From the NCBI RefSeq assembly GCF_932526225.1, contig NC_064042.1:5377001-5441000 (forward strand): DNA of 64,000 nucleotides. The letters are read 5' to 3'. Source of the stretch: Nematostella vectensis. Its lineage: Eukaryota > Cnidaria > Anthozoa > Actiniaria > Edwardsiidae. The translations under genes were made by a program, and so were the position numbers. Shown here piece after piece: positions 26,201-41,200 of the stretch; the first letter of the stretch is position 1; each line of letters starts with the position of its first letter. The notes under the pieces were generated by a model. The model was given only the letters and a program-made list of their open reading frames with translations. It did not search any database and was not told the DNA's origin.

Positions 26201-29200
26201 ATGACAAAATCATGATATTTGTGATAGTGATGGCAATGATGGAAGGTTCATGGACATGATGATGATATGATGATGACAATGATTACAGTCAAAATAGTGG
26301 TGTCATGGCATGATTATGTTATGATGATGATGATGGTTATGATGTTGTCGTGGACATGATAATATGATTATGATGATGATGGTGATTACGGTCATAATGG
26401 TGGTGTAATGAGGTAAAAGTGATTTAATGATTATGATATGATGATTACAATGATAACAGTTATAAGGGTGGTGTCATGACACAATGGTGGTATGATGATT
26501 ATGGTATGATGTTGATGATGACAACAGTTATAATGATGGTGTAATGACGTGATAGTGATTTTATGATTATGATATGATATGATGATAACAATGATAAAAG
26601 TTATAATGGTAGTGTCATGAGGCAATGGTGGTTTAAAGATTATGATATGATGATAATGATGATTACAGTTATAATGGTGGTGTTATTACATGGTGATATG
26701 ATGATTATGATATGGTGATGATGACACTGATTACAGTTATAATGGTGGTGTCATGATGCACAGGTGATATAATGATTACGGTCATGATTTTGGTGTCACG
26801 ATGTGATGTTGATGAGATTGTGAGGAAGACGTCGCTAGTGATTTAGTCTCATCATCTAATGGCTTTGTTCTTTACAGGAATGGTCATAATGGTCAAAACA
26901 GACATTTTGTGCTCATTATTTAATCTGGAGTGATCTCCTTTGTGTTCCTGTGATGGATTATATATTGATTGCTAAATTATTTTGGAAAAGGGAAACAGCT
27001 GGTTCTTGTTTACATTTGTGGTTGTGGGCGGAAAAAGAAGAGAATTTTTATATTTCTATGTGTCTTATAATCCATTCCATTACATATTAATAATTCTGTT
27101 ATCACTTTCATCTAACATGCAATGGCCTGTACTTTAGCATTAGTTTCTATTCCCTATTTTGCAAGACTGTCTTGAATTTAATTGTTTATTGCTATTGCTT
27201 AAATCTCTTAATTATCCTTTGGTAGACCAATGCTATAGGCCTTAATAAACATGCAAGGATTATTCAGATTTGCATATGAATTGACACTTACATGCTAAAG
27301 ATTGAAGAGATGTAAGATCATAATAATGAGATTCCTGTCAAAGATTTCATTTTTAAGAAATGGTCTCTTAAATCTGTCAGTGCATATATCATGTTTTTAA
27401 GCCAAGGAATTTTAAGGTGTCTCAACCACAGCATTTGTTTTCTTCTTCTTTCTTACCTTAATTTTAGATAGCTATTATAAGATTAAGCTGTGTCAAAATT
27501 GCAAAACATAATCAGTGTAGGCGTATAGTTGCTATAGCAACTTTCATAGCAAGATATTTTGTATTTTGTTGACTTTCTGGCAAACCAGTATCTATAAAAA
27601 AGTTAAAGGTTAGGATCAGAAGTTTTGTACATACAATTTAATGTGTTCTAGGAAGAAAGGCATTTTGATTAGTCATTTTTATGTATGTTTTTTTATTTTG
27701 ACTGAAAAGCGTATCACTTTTGATGGGTGACTAAATTATTAATACCAAACATGTTTCAGCTCACAGTAGTGCTATGAATTGTTGCAATGCTATTTCCCCC
27801 ACGCTATTTTGATCTCCAATATCCACTTAATAACTGATCTCTCTAAAAATAGGCTAATTAAAATTCTTTCTTTCTTTATCAGTTTATGCAATATTTCCCC
27901 TTTTGGAATTTAGAGAAGTAAAGTTGTTAAAAAGATTTTTCCCTGAAATAGAAATATAGCCAATATTTTTGGTGATTTTTGTTGTATTTTTTTAAGTGAT
28001 GTATGTACTTAACAGTACTAATTTGTACTATTGTTTTCTTCCCTCTTATTTATAAGAAGTTCTATTTTTGTTTACAAAAGGTCAAAGTCATGTATGTAGG
28101 ACACATCTCTCGTTGTAAATATCAGCGTGCCCAGTCAGTATAAGGCCATACATGGAAAGTACATCAAAATGGAATTCTACATCAAATTAAATAATCCTAG
28201 TAGATGGGATAGTTATTCTAACACTAAGAAAAAGAACACCTTGATTAAATACCCTTTTTCAGACCAACGCAACTCAATGCCACTTAGCAAAAATGTATTT
28301 TGTTGTTAAGTTATTTTTGCCTGCCATTCTCAAAATACCCTTTTTATGATTCTATTTATAGTGTTGTTAATGCTTTGAGGAAGTCCATGTTGAATGTTTT
28401 GAATTGTTGAGAATTATCTACTTTATGATTAGCACTCTTTAAGGTCTTTAAGATGATAAGTCAGTTAATTGGGCTGGACACCTTGTTCATTCAAGATCAC
28501 TGCTTCAATTCTCATTACTAAATTTATATTAAGGCTACCATTATTCAATGATAATTTAGTGTTTTCTAGGTCTGGCATCTCTAGATTTATTTTTACTTTA
28601 CAGTGAGTCCAAAGTTCATGAATAATTTGGACTATGATGTGCTTGCTTTTGATTTAATGTTTTTTATTAGTTCACTGGCTTGTGATGTACATACTTAATA
28701 TTTTATTAAAATTTCACTATTATCCAAGAAGAAAAAAATGTTTCCTGTTTTAGTATTAGCACCTCTACATTAATATTTCGTCTATATTTAATTTAATTGT
28801 TTTATTTTTTGTAGTATAGGTACTTATTTCTTTGAGCGTTAAGGGTTGGTTCTTAGTAGAATGCAAGTGCAAGAACATAATACAATAGAGAATCAGTGAA
28901 AAACAAGTGCAAGAAATTCAAGCAATTGTGTTCCCTTATCCTTGCTCTTGCGCTTGTGTGAACCAGTGAGAACCAAGAGATATGCTTATCGCATACAGCT
29001 CATAACATTTAAACTGATGTACCTTGTTCAGGTCAGCATCTGATTCAGCGGTGTGTAATAATCCAGCGTGACGAGAAGGGCTATGGCTTGACTGTGACTG
29101 GAGACAACCCGGTCTATGTACAGTCAGTCAAGGATGGTGAGTTTGATGAAAATGTTAAGTGTCTTTTCCCCCTACTATCTTGAAATCTGTAATCAGAATA

Positions 29201-32200
29201 TTCAGGCCTGCCAAATCTCTTAGTTACATAGCACGTATATATCAGTTTCCACCCAAATCTCCTTCTGAAAATCTCTGAAACAAAAGAAAAAATGAATTAA
29301 GAAAAAAGGGCAGGAATTTCCCACTTTGGGCAGCAAACCCTCCATCATTTATGATATCCATTTATTTCAAATGCTAGACAGAGAGCTTGTAGCTTTTGTA
29401 TTTTGATTGACAGATGGGGCCGCACAACGGGCTGGTGTTCAAGTTGGTGACCGAATCATTAAGGTCAGAACTGAAGTATTTTTAAAAAGTCTACTATGGT
29501 TCACGTTCACCCTAAAAAATGTCAAAAAAATTTTACATGCAAAAATGATTTGTTTAGGTCATTATCTAGAGTACTAAAAACAATTAAGTGTATTTGACTG
29601 ACATGCAAGATGTTATTAGGTGTAAAAGTGTTGGAAATTAGAGAGTCAATGTGAGACCTCATGCCCTTAAGAGGCTCATAAAAGGGAAACTAAAATGCAC
29701 TCAAAAGCAACAAACTTTTAAAATGTTGGTAACCTAGAATTCCTTCAATTTTTTGTATAATTTGCATGTAGAATGATAGCCCTGCTTCAAAAGTCAGAGC
29801 CGTAGCATGCCATGTAAGAATTGGGGGTGGGGGCATGATACAGAAACATTACGAAAATATGGGGGGCGCCCCTAATTTTTGAAAACGTTGGAAAATATTG
29901 GGGGGGCACATGCCCCCAGTGCACCTTCCCCTGCTACGGCCCTGAAAGTGGTTCTCTCTTTTTTTTTTAATTAAAAGTTGTTATCCCCAAAAGGTAGTAA
30001 ATAGCCAAAATTTGCATACAGCAACTTTGAAATAAAATAGCTCTTAGAATAAGATATGGGTAAAATGATATACACTTATGGAGATTGACATGTGCTGATG
30101 GAAATAAGACCTATTCTATCAATCTAGGCACACGATTAAGGTACAGACATTTGTGCTAAAGACAACAGTATGGTTTTGAGTATTTTGGCATCTAACTATA
30201 AAATAAAAAAAATCCTCAGAGAAAATAAATCCATGGGTAGATGCTCAATTGTTTTATGAATCAAAGTATGTGCAGTTTGTTGCTATTACCAAAAATCTGG
30301 CGCACACATTTGATTTCTAACGCGACAGGATCATGAAGGTGAACTGTAACCTTAAGTCAAGTAGGTAGTATTATAGTAAGTAGTAATATCTCCTGTGTTT
30401 TTTTTGCATCATTCCTTGCTAGAGCCGGTGTAGCAAGTGCAAAGTGCTTGAGGAAGGACGGGACAAGAAACCATGCGTTTCACAGCCAGCTCTGGTTAAA
30501 TTATTTTTGTGACCAAGTGCATCATCAATATCTTTCCTTAATTGAACTTTCTTTGTTTTGTTTGTTATTTTTTCATTGAGCTCCTGAGGTGAATTTTTTT
30601 TCCATTATAAAGATATGTTTTGCCTTCGCCAACAGAGTATTGAAGTCATTACAAAATGAATTTCATTAATGGAGTTTTCCCCCCTTTCTCTAGGTCAATG
30701 GTACAGTGGTGACACATCTCAACCATATTGAAGTTGTGAACCTCATCAAGTGTGAGTACTACTTCTATCACATGATACCTGTGATTACAGCTGGTTTAAA
30801 TAAATACACAAACACCTACATACTGTTATTCACCTTTGCTGTCCAAGTTTAAATCCCAGCTCCAAACTTGGGGCCTCTTTTTGGATTCAGGCCTTGATTT
30901 GATTAGGGTGTTGTAAGTGGGTCGAACTTATTTCTCCTGTGTTTCCAGTCTTTGGGATGAGGTCCAGCTTTACTTACAATCTAAAGAGGAAGATATATTA
31001 AGAGTTGGGAATTACTCCAGCAGCAATTATTATCTCCCTCTCTCTGAACCCACAGGACAAAGAGCCACCACATCGTCATTATCATTGATTGTGTTTACTT
31101 ATTTACTTATTGTGCTTTACTTACAATCTAAAGAGGAAGATATAGTAAGAGTTTGGAATTACTCCAGCAGCAACCATTATCTCCCTCTCTCTAAACCCAT
31201 AGGACAAAGAGCCACCACATCATCATTATCATTGATTGTGTTTTAACTTACGTGATGTATGAATCTTTCCAGCGGGATCATATGTTGCTCTGACGCTGCT
31301 TGGAAAACCACCTTCATCCTTTTCCTCTGGTATGTCTCACCTGCCTGCATGAACTAAGTTTTGCTTTTGTTACAAATTCTAGAAATTCAGAGGGTGAAAA
31401 TCGCACCTTTATGAGTATATTATGAGTTTTATTGATTATATTCTTTCAACCAAGATTGTGCTAATTAAACAAAAGCCTTTTTTTTCTTTGCCTTATTTTG
31501 AAACTTATCCAGAAACTGCATTATTGTCCTTACCTTCCAGCTTTTTCCATAATGATAAAGATTTTTTATTGATCCTCAACCCAGCATTGTATAGATTATA
31601 CAGTATTGCTTTATATTGAGTTTATTTAATTTTCATTGCATATGCAAATGCAATTTTCATTGCATATAACCTCTGTAATTGATTTTATTTTTGGTATAAA
31701 TAAAGCTGTTTAAAGATAATAAAAATCTGGTTAATTTTCAGCATCTTCCCAAGATAAACAACCTGTGTCTCCTCCTGCAACAGTAAGTGAAAGACATAAC
31801 AATGAGATTTGATAGCTCTTGCACATAAATGAGCTGCAAAAGTTCAGTGGAACATGATTTGCTTTTTACGCCAGAGGGATGGTGTTCATTCCAGGGTCAG
31901 GGTATCTTTTTTTACTGTAAAGCTGGTCAATGGTACCCGTGACACTCTGGGTATTAACTGACAGTCATTACTGGAGAGCGGGCCACAATCCAGCGGCCTG
32001 ATGGTTCCATGGTACAGGCTTATTCTCAAAAGTAAGAGGGCCAGAGCCGGGCCAGGGTTTGAGTGGTGTGAAAACCTGTCTAAAGAATTGCTGGGGACAC
32101 TGGCCTGTAGTACCAACTGTAAACTTAAAATTTTTCAATAGATGCAGTGTCTGCTTAAAATCTCTAATAAGAAAATGAACCATGTTGACTTGTATTTTTC

Positions 32201-35200
32201 TGTTCAGCCGCGAGACCCCTGTAAAGATGAGAAGACTATGTCTATACGGAGGGTATTGGACCAGGAACGACAATTCTATGAGGTATATCGCTTTTGATGG
32301 CAAAGACAGTGTGCATCGATAGACTATCTTTGATCATTCTTTTTGGTGCTCTTCATTTTTAGAAAACCAGAGAAGAATACATGAAGAAACCCTCTGAAAA
32401 ACTGCAAAAACAGGTATAGAAACTGCAAGTTGTTAAAATGAATAAATATTTTAAAAAAACCACCTCAAATATTTTACCCCCCATACAGTTTAAATGTTTG
32501 TTGCCCCTAACTTAACAATAAGTAGGAGGAGGTACAGTGATAACTCAGCACTTTAATGTTGGGCCATATTATTTTGGTTGTATCCCCTCAGCTTGCAGAG
32601 TCTACCACAAGGATCAAAGCTTTCGATGCTGAGCTTGGTGCTCTAATTGGGGTAGAGAATGTCAAGGTACATTGTTTTCTCTCTACTGTAGTAGGAGGCT
32701 TCTATAAGAGATTTCAGAAGAACTTAGTAAAAGATCAAGTTTTTGGATGTATTTAACCATCTGTTACCTTTTACATACTTATTTCGCCAACTGTAATATA
32801 AGCGGGGTTTATTAGGAATTTTAGGAAAATTTTGTATCAGATAAAGTCTTGCATTGTTGTTCTACGTGTCAGATCTAGTCTTGCATTGGGTGTATTTAAC
32901 CATTTTTAACTTTAACATACTAATTTTCCCTACTCTAATATAACAGGCTTTTATGGAAAATATCAGGGAAATTTTGTATCAGATTAAGTCTTGCATTGGA
33001 TGTATTGCATCAGCTGGACAAGCTTTGTGCTGAAATTTGGAATCTTATTGATGCAATGAACACTTTCCCATTTAAAAATGTACTTTCCCATTTAAATGTG
33101 TACTTTTGCGAGAGCGTTGTTTTTACGTCCTCAAAACGCGGGTCAACCAATCAGAGACCGTCACTTCAATAGCCTTAATTCAACGCGTCTGGAGAACGCC
33201 AGTCAGCCAATGAAATGATCTTGAAATTTGAGCCTTCGTGATTCCGCGTTCTTCGACGCGACTTGACCAATCACACGGAATCATTCTTATCCCGCAAAAA
33301 GGTCAATACAAATAGCCTTCTGTCAACAGATGCAGATTGCCGGTGATAACGATAATTAACGCGGACTAGGGGTCAGAAGAGATCAAATGGAGAAGACGAC
33401 TTTAGAAAATAAAAGGAGTAGCCTTACATCTTCAAAACTACGTATAGTACTCGAACTTTAACAAGTCATTAAACAAGCTATTTCTAAAACCAACACCAAG
33501 GACACTCGAATTGGCTTACCCTAGTAATGACCTTTTTCTTCTTTGCACAGCTCTCCCAGAATCTCTTTTCGCTATACCAAATATGTCATGTCTTTCTGTG
33601 AACAATTCACCAAGTTGATATTTTTAGTGTTCCCAGGTCGGACTAATCACACTTGATCTCAATGAACCAAAGATTTGTGATGGCGCGAAACGAAATTGGC
33701 GCCCTTTTAGTCCCGTGGCTTGGCTCGATCACGGCTGTATCCAGCCCAAATTTGTCTGCATCCAAATCAAATATTGTTCTTTTTGCCGTCGGTTTCATCC
33801 AAGAATGACCCATTCGTATTGTTCTCATTATAAAAAGATGCAGGAGAGAAATCTTCTAGCTCACGCTGCACATGATGCCGTGTAACACGAGATCTCAGGG
33901 TATGGAATGAATTGATAAACAATTTACTGTTTCAACAGATTCGGATTATACAGCAAATCAAAATGCGTTTTCGAACGCAGAACGTGCAATCTGTAATATA
34001 GGTGAACTCGAAAAATACCACCGTGTTTCGAAGCAATCACATACGAAAAACCCCTTTAATGAAGCAAACCTCTAACTACTGAAACATCTCACCGAAACGT
34101 GAAAGAGGAAGATAGTATACAACATCATCATTTATTGCAAGGAGAACGAATAAAAGCCAATCACATTCCCAATCAGTGCGTTTGCAGACGCAACGAGTGT
34201 CTAGGATCGATTTACAAAGCTACATAGGCATGGAAAGCCGGTAAAAATTTTAGTGTACTATGTATCTAAAGTGACTAGCCTTTAAACAATATATCGGCGT
34301 TTTCTTACTTTGTAAGTCAAGCACGAAAAAGGTTTTCTTCATTTCACAGAGATTGGACATAGCCATGCGTTATATTTTCTTCTCGATAGACACTCAAGAG
34401 TAGGCTTTGAAAACAAACCGGAAACTGTGTGTTTTAAAGACGCAGGCTAGTCAATAGTGTGAAAGAATCTAATTTTCGGTACGAGAAACACATTATGGCG
34501 TTTGTAATTGGTTGTTAGCGGACGAGGTTGATACAACTTTCTTATTCAAACATCAAAAGCAAGCTGATATAAGTTGATTTACGTCTAGTTATGTGCTTTG
34601 GGAAAGCACCCGACTCCGGGACAGATGGAGCACCAAAGGTTGAGCTCTCTGTTGGTGGTCATATGATATGATTAACAAACTGCTATCTTGTAAGCTAGGA
34701 GATAAGGCCCGAGCTAGGGAGCTTTGCTCTTTGCACACAAGCATTCCAAGCACCAGTCGAGCAAAAGAGCGCATCAATATAATTCTAGAGAAAAATCAAA
34801 AGATTTGAACAGATAATCTGTTTAAAAGAATTTAGCCTATTATCATCCTACAGTATAGTAGATTCATGTAGCACGTGGGAGCCCCAGCACCTATACCCGC
34901 GGCTATTTACTCAAGTTGTGGTTGCTTCGAAACATGATGGTATTTTTCGAGTTCACCTATATTACAGATTGCACGTTTCTGCGTTCGAAAACGCACTTAC
35001 TACGTTTTGATTTGCTGTATAATCAGAATCTGTCAATATTTAATTGCAACAACAGCAAATTGTTTATCAATTCATTCCATGCCCTGAGATCTCGTGTTAC
35101 ACGGCATCATGTGCAGCGTGAGCTAGAAGATCTTTTTATAATGAGAACAATACGAATATGTCATTCTTGGAGGGAACCAATTGCAAAAAGAACGTGCAAT

Positions 35201-38200
35201 CTGTAATATATGTAAGGGGTAACGATGGGTACCTTAAAATTTCGAAAATCTCGCAAAAATTTCGCAAAGTCTCGGAATCTCGGCGTTTTTACGGAAGTCT
35301 CGAAGTCTCGTTTTTCCCCCCGACATTTTAGGGTCTTGGAGCCTCTTGTTCTACCACGTTCTCGGAGTCTCTGTTAAACGCGATCTGTTTTATGTTGTTA
35401 CTGCTAAGGGTTTCCCTCTTTTTCGAGTCTCGAGTCTTAAGCCTTTCCGCTCTAGCTATTCTTTTTCAACTAATGTTTATGACATACCTCGAGCAAGTTA
35501 TCTGATGTCCGAACTCAAGCTAGTAAAAGCTCGGACACTGATTCCGAAATTTGACTTAAAGTCTCGGGCTCGGATTCTAAAACGCGGTCTCGGCGCCTCG
35601 GCAAATCTCGAACTTACTCATCGCTAACCCTAAAAGGGGTCTCTAGAACGCGCCAACATCCCAGAACATCGGCTTTATTCTCAGAGCGTATTGTTCACTG
35701 TTTATTGGCAACAAAATGTCTAGTTCTCGGATGAACAACTACTTTTGGAAAACAGTAATCTGGCGGTGTTTAAAGTTTGCGAGGATATAATATTTTCACT
35801 GGCTTTCCATGCCTATATCTGTCTCTTGATCTCATGCTTGCATGAATATCTAGACCGTTGCATTTTCGAACACACTAAAGACATGCGATTGGTTTTATCC
35901 TAAGGGATAAATTACTTGACATTGTTATTTATACCCTGCTTATACTCAAGCTCACCAAACTATAGACAAAAATGCTCAATGAAATAAATTGTAGTCCACT
36001 ACTTTGAATGTAAACCCAGGATGGTGACATGAATGTAGAAAATATTATGAACTTATACCCAAAATTAAGCAAACCAAAAGCACATAACTAGCTTTAAAGA
36101 CGTAAATCAACTATAAATCAACTAATAACAGCTTTCTTTGATGTTTGAACAAGAAAAATTATATCATGTTCTTACAAGCAATTACAAGCGCCATGTGTTT
36201 CTTGTACCGAAAATTAGATTCTTCTACACTATTGACTAGCCTGCGTCTTTAAAACGCACACTTTCCGGTTTGTTCGGGCCTTATTCTCTAGCTTACAAGA
36301 TAGCAGTTTTTTAATCATATCATATGACCACCAACAGAGAGCTCAACCTTTGGTGCTCCATCTGTCCCGGAGTCGGGTGCTTTCCCAAAGCACATAACTA
36401 GACGTAAATCAACTTATAACAGCTTGCTTTTGATGTTTGAATAAGAAAGTTGTATCAACCTGGTCTTCTAACAACCAATTACAAACGCCATAATGTGTTT
36501 CTCGTTCCGAAAATTAGATTCTTTCACACTATTGACTAGCCTGCGTCTTTAAAACGCACAGTTTCCGGTTTGTTTTCAAAGCCTACTCTTGAGTGTCTAT
36601 CGAGAAGTATAACGCATGGCTATGTCCGATCTCTGTGAAATGAACAAATCCTTTTGCGTGCTTGACTTAAAAAGTAAGAAAACGCCGATATATTGTTTAA
36701 AGGCTAGTCACTTTAGATACATAGTACACTAAAATTTTTACCGGCTTTCCATGCCTATGTAGCTTTGTAAATCGATCCTAGACACTCGTTGCGTCTGCAA
36801 ACGCACTGATTGGGAATGTGATTGGCTTTTATTCGTTCTCCTTGCAATAAATGATGATGTTGTATACTATCTTCCTCTTTCACGTTTCGGTGAAATGTTT
36901 CAGTAGTTAGAGGTTTGCTTTATTAAAGGGGTTTTCCGTATGTGATTGCTTCGAAACACGATGGTATTTTTCGAGTTCACCTATATTACAGATTGCACGT
37001 TCTGCGTTCGAAAACGCACTTTGATTTGCTGTATAATCCGAATCTGTTGAAACAGTAAATTGTTTATCAATTCATTCCATACCCTGAGATCTCGTGTTAC
37101 ACGGCATCATGTGCAGCGTGAGCTAGAAGATTTCTCTCCTGCATCTTTTTATAATGAGAACAATACGAATGGGTCATTCTTGGATGAAACCGACGGCAAA
37201 AAGAACAATATTTGATTTGGATGCAGACAAATTTAGGCTGGATACAGCCGTGATCGAGCCAAGCCACGGGACTAAAAGGGCGCCAATTTCGTTTCGCGCC
37301 ATCACAAATCTTTGGTTCATTGAGATCAAGTATGATTAGTCCGACCTGGGAACACTAAAAATATCCACTTGGTGAATTGTTCACAGAAAGACATGACATA
37401 TTTGGTATAGCGAAAAGAGATTCTGGAAGAGCTGTGCAAAGAAGAAAAAGGTCATTACTAGGGTAAGCCAATTCGAGTGTCCTTGGTGTTGGTTTTAGAA
37501 ATAGCTTGTTTAATGACTTGTTAAAGTTCGAGTACTATACGTAGTTTTGAAGATGTAAGGCTACTCCTTTTATTTTCTAAAGTCGTCTTCTCCATTTGAT
37601 CTCTTCTGACCCCTAGTCCGCGTTAATTATCGTTATCACCGGCAATCTGCATCTGTTGACAGAAGGCTATTTGTATTGACCTTTTTGCGGGATAAGAATG
37701 ATTCGTGTGATTGGTCAAGTCGCGTCGAAGAACGCGGAATCACGAAGGCTCAAATTTCAAGATCATTTCATTGGCTGACTGGCGTTCTCCAGACGCGTTG
37801 AATTAAGGCTATTGAAGTGACGGTCTCTGATTGGTTGACCCGCGTTTTGAGGACGTGAAAACAACGCTCTCGCAAAAGTACACATTTAAATGGGAAAGTA
37901 CATTTTTAAATGGGAAAGTGTTCATGATATTCTGGAAAATATGAGCATGGCAAGGGGGGCCTAAGATTCATGTAAACAGTAATTTAATGAAAGGGGGAAA
38001 AAAAACAAGGTCTTGACCCTTAATTTCAGGATTTGCCATGCCTCTGCAAATGGTCCACCTTGGTTAATATAGCAAACATATAGTAACAAAAATGACTAAA
38101 TTTTTCAGCTTTTATGACCACTGCGTCCATAGGGTGACCACACCCCTGACATTAACAAGATGATGCTCGCTAATCATGAACTTATTTTTATTGAACTCTT

Positions 38201-41200
38201 TTATTTCAGAGTACCCCACTTGGAGGGCCTCAATCAGCTCCACCCGGTCGACTATCAGCCCCTACCAACTTATTTCGATCAGCGTCTGATTCTGATTGGT
38301 CAGAAGTTAGGGATGTAAATAATGGACTTCCCCCTCAACCTCCAATGAGGAAATACCACAACAAGGCCGACCAGCTTGCTGTAAGTACAGTAATCCTACC
38401 ATCATGCTTGACACTATGAACATTGTCCCTTTAAGACGCCACCAGTATAACTGTGAACACCCAAAATTATATGGGTAACGTTTGACGGTCTCTGACAAAT
38501 CGAAGGCGAGAATATAGTCAACTGAAACTTGTTGACAGTTTGATAACGTCGCATGTGATTGGTCAGAATAAATGCTCTATACATGAATTGTTCATGTTTT
38601 ATTGGTAATAATATACTTTATTCCTTATTCTCTATTGATATAGGGAGTGGATATTTCCTCTCCTAATTTGCATACATTTGTCTTCATAAAACTAAAAAGC
38701 TTAGTCATTAGCAGTTTATTGTTTTATTCATTTTTAATGAAAATTTGATATAAGCTTATACATTATTAATATCAAGTACTAGTATAAACAAGACATACAG
38801 TAATAACTACTAGAAAAATGCAAAATTAGCAATAGAAACATATGTGAGAATGCATTTGGTTTGGTCTGTTTTGTGGCATATACTTTATGCCAAAAAGTAC
38901 TAATATTTGGCCCCTAACTGCATGTAAAAAATCTAAAGCTAATAACCAGGCTATGTTAATTTCAGTCTCAGCTTCAAAATAAGTCTAGCACTCTCCCGGG
39001 GAGAATTAGACACCAGATTGTAAGTATAGCCTTCCAACTGATACTGCTAATCTTAGGCTCTTATTTTATTTTGTGTATTCTGCACATTCTGCATATTCTT
39101 TTAGCATGTGCCTTTATTGTGTGCACATCTGTCACACTTTGTGTGTTCAGTTTTTGTTTTTCCAAGTTTTTTTTTTTTGTTCTGCACTAATACACGCATG
39201 AGGAAAGGCATTTTTCTTACCGTGAATCTCTTCCAGTGATGGTCAGGTCTTGGTAGTAAAACTAACAAAGTTATAACATTACTTATTTAACCCTTTTCTC
39301 ACAGTTTTAAAATATGTAGCAACTACAGTAATCTCTCCATCGATAAGTCAAGAGTATTCAGCATGTTACTCAATAATGTAAATATCAGATAATTTTTTAT
39401 TGCAATCTCTTTGTCACAGTTAGTTAGGAGAGGGATGGATCTGTTTTTTTTTTACCAAAGGGTGTGGTGTGAACATCCCAAATGAGGGCACCAATATATA
39501 ATATAATAATCATATGGTTGCAAGCAAATTTGTGGAATTTATATCCCATATATTTTTCCTTAAATTTTCGTTTGGGAAGACACTGTCACTGCTCTAGAAT
39601 GACCATAGTCAGTTATGTCACTAGGACCCTGCCCGCAGAGCATCCTGTTTGTTTCTATCTGTTCACTCATGTGTGTTGCATCTCTGTTCAACCAAAACAC
39701 GGAAGCACAGAGACATGAGGGGGATAAGTGAACTGATAGGAACACAGAAGTAAAGGTCTGATAGCTGGGTGGGTAGCTAGTGATGAGCTGCTATAGATCT
39801 CAGACAAGCTGATCAACCCTCTGATCTATGTAGCCATGTGTGATAATGTTCTGATATTGTATCTTTTGTTCGCACAAGCTTTATCCTTCACCAACACTTG
39901 CACTGTTTGCACCACTTAATTTGCCACTGCTGGTAGATTGTTACCAGGAGTCCACTACAATTCTCAATTCTATCTTTCAAGATTGTATGGGCTTCTTTTC
40001 ACCTTCCAATACTTTGCAAAGGAACCAAGGAAAAGAAACTCATTCAAGCTCATGAACTTGTTTTATTGTCTAGATTAGTATTTTTACTTGATACATAATA
40101 TATAAATGTTCTACAGCACTAGAACCATAAGCATTTACAGTTTTCGCATATTCACGTTTTGAGGCCTCAACTAATTACACAAAATACAGATGTTGATCTC
40201 TTTCAAGTTTGAGTTTTTTTTAATTGTTTCAATGGAAACTAATGTAGCTTTAGCATTCAAATGTCTTATGACGATTCAGCTGAATTTAAGAGACCAGGAC
40301 TTGTCCACTTGTATGCTACTCACGCAGCACTATGGGTTATGACATTGATTTTTGAGTGCAACGTTATTTGAAATAGATGTTATACTTTATATATCAAAAT
40401 CGTGTCAGTTACACCCCGAGGCTGAAATCATTCACTTATGCTGTCATGCATAACCATGTAAAGCATACTCTGGTGACCTTTCAGTGTCCTGAAGGGCCAA
40501 GCCACCAGCGACAGCACTCAAGTCCGGATGCGTTCTTTCGACCTGAGGGGGAGGGTGGTGGGCCAAAGAGCAACCGGGACAAGAAGCACAGTCTGGAGGA
40601 CGTGTCTCACTTTGGTGGTCTCACACCCTCCTCCCCTTCACAGATAAGAAAGTTGCTACTGGATAAGAGGGTGGGTTTCCAGATATATCAGTACCATATT
40701 CCAGGAAACACAATGTCCAGGAAAACTCTAGTATAGCTTGTGGGGGTTATGTAAGTATGACTGGCTGATTCTGCATAAGGGGATGGGTTTTCTGATATAT
40801 CAGTACCATTTTCCAGAAAACACAATGTCCAGGAAAACTTTGGTATAACTAAAAGGGGGTCATGCTAGTATGATTGGGTGGGCTCAATGTTTCTGGATAA
40901 GTGTGTGGGTTTTCAGATATATCAGTACCATATCCCATGAAACACAATACCCAGGCACAACCTTTGTATAACTAGTGGAATGTAATATTAGTATGGCTTG
41001 GTGGTTGCAATGCTCCTGGAAACTGGTTTCATAATATATCAGTACCATATCCCAGGGAACACATTGCCCAGGAAGAAACCCAATGTTTAATCATTGGGAG
41101 GTCATGTTAGGATTACTGTGTGATTGCATTGTTCCTAGGCAAGGGGTGACTTTTCAGCTGTATCAGTATCATATTCCAGGGATTTATGGGTCCAGTTAGA

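Noticed and set aside
33643-33828. 61-codon frame in the palindromic element, mirrored at 37154-37339
   Set aside because: Present in both arms only because the arms are inverted copies; too short, no known domain, and partially degraded in the third copy at 35140.
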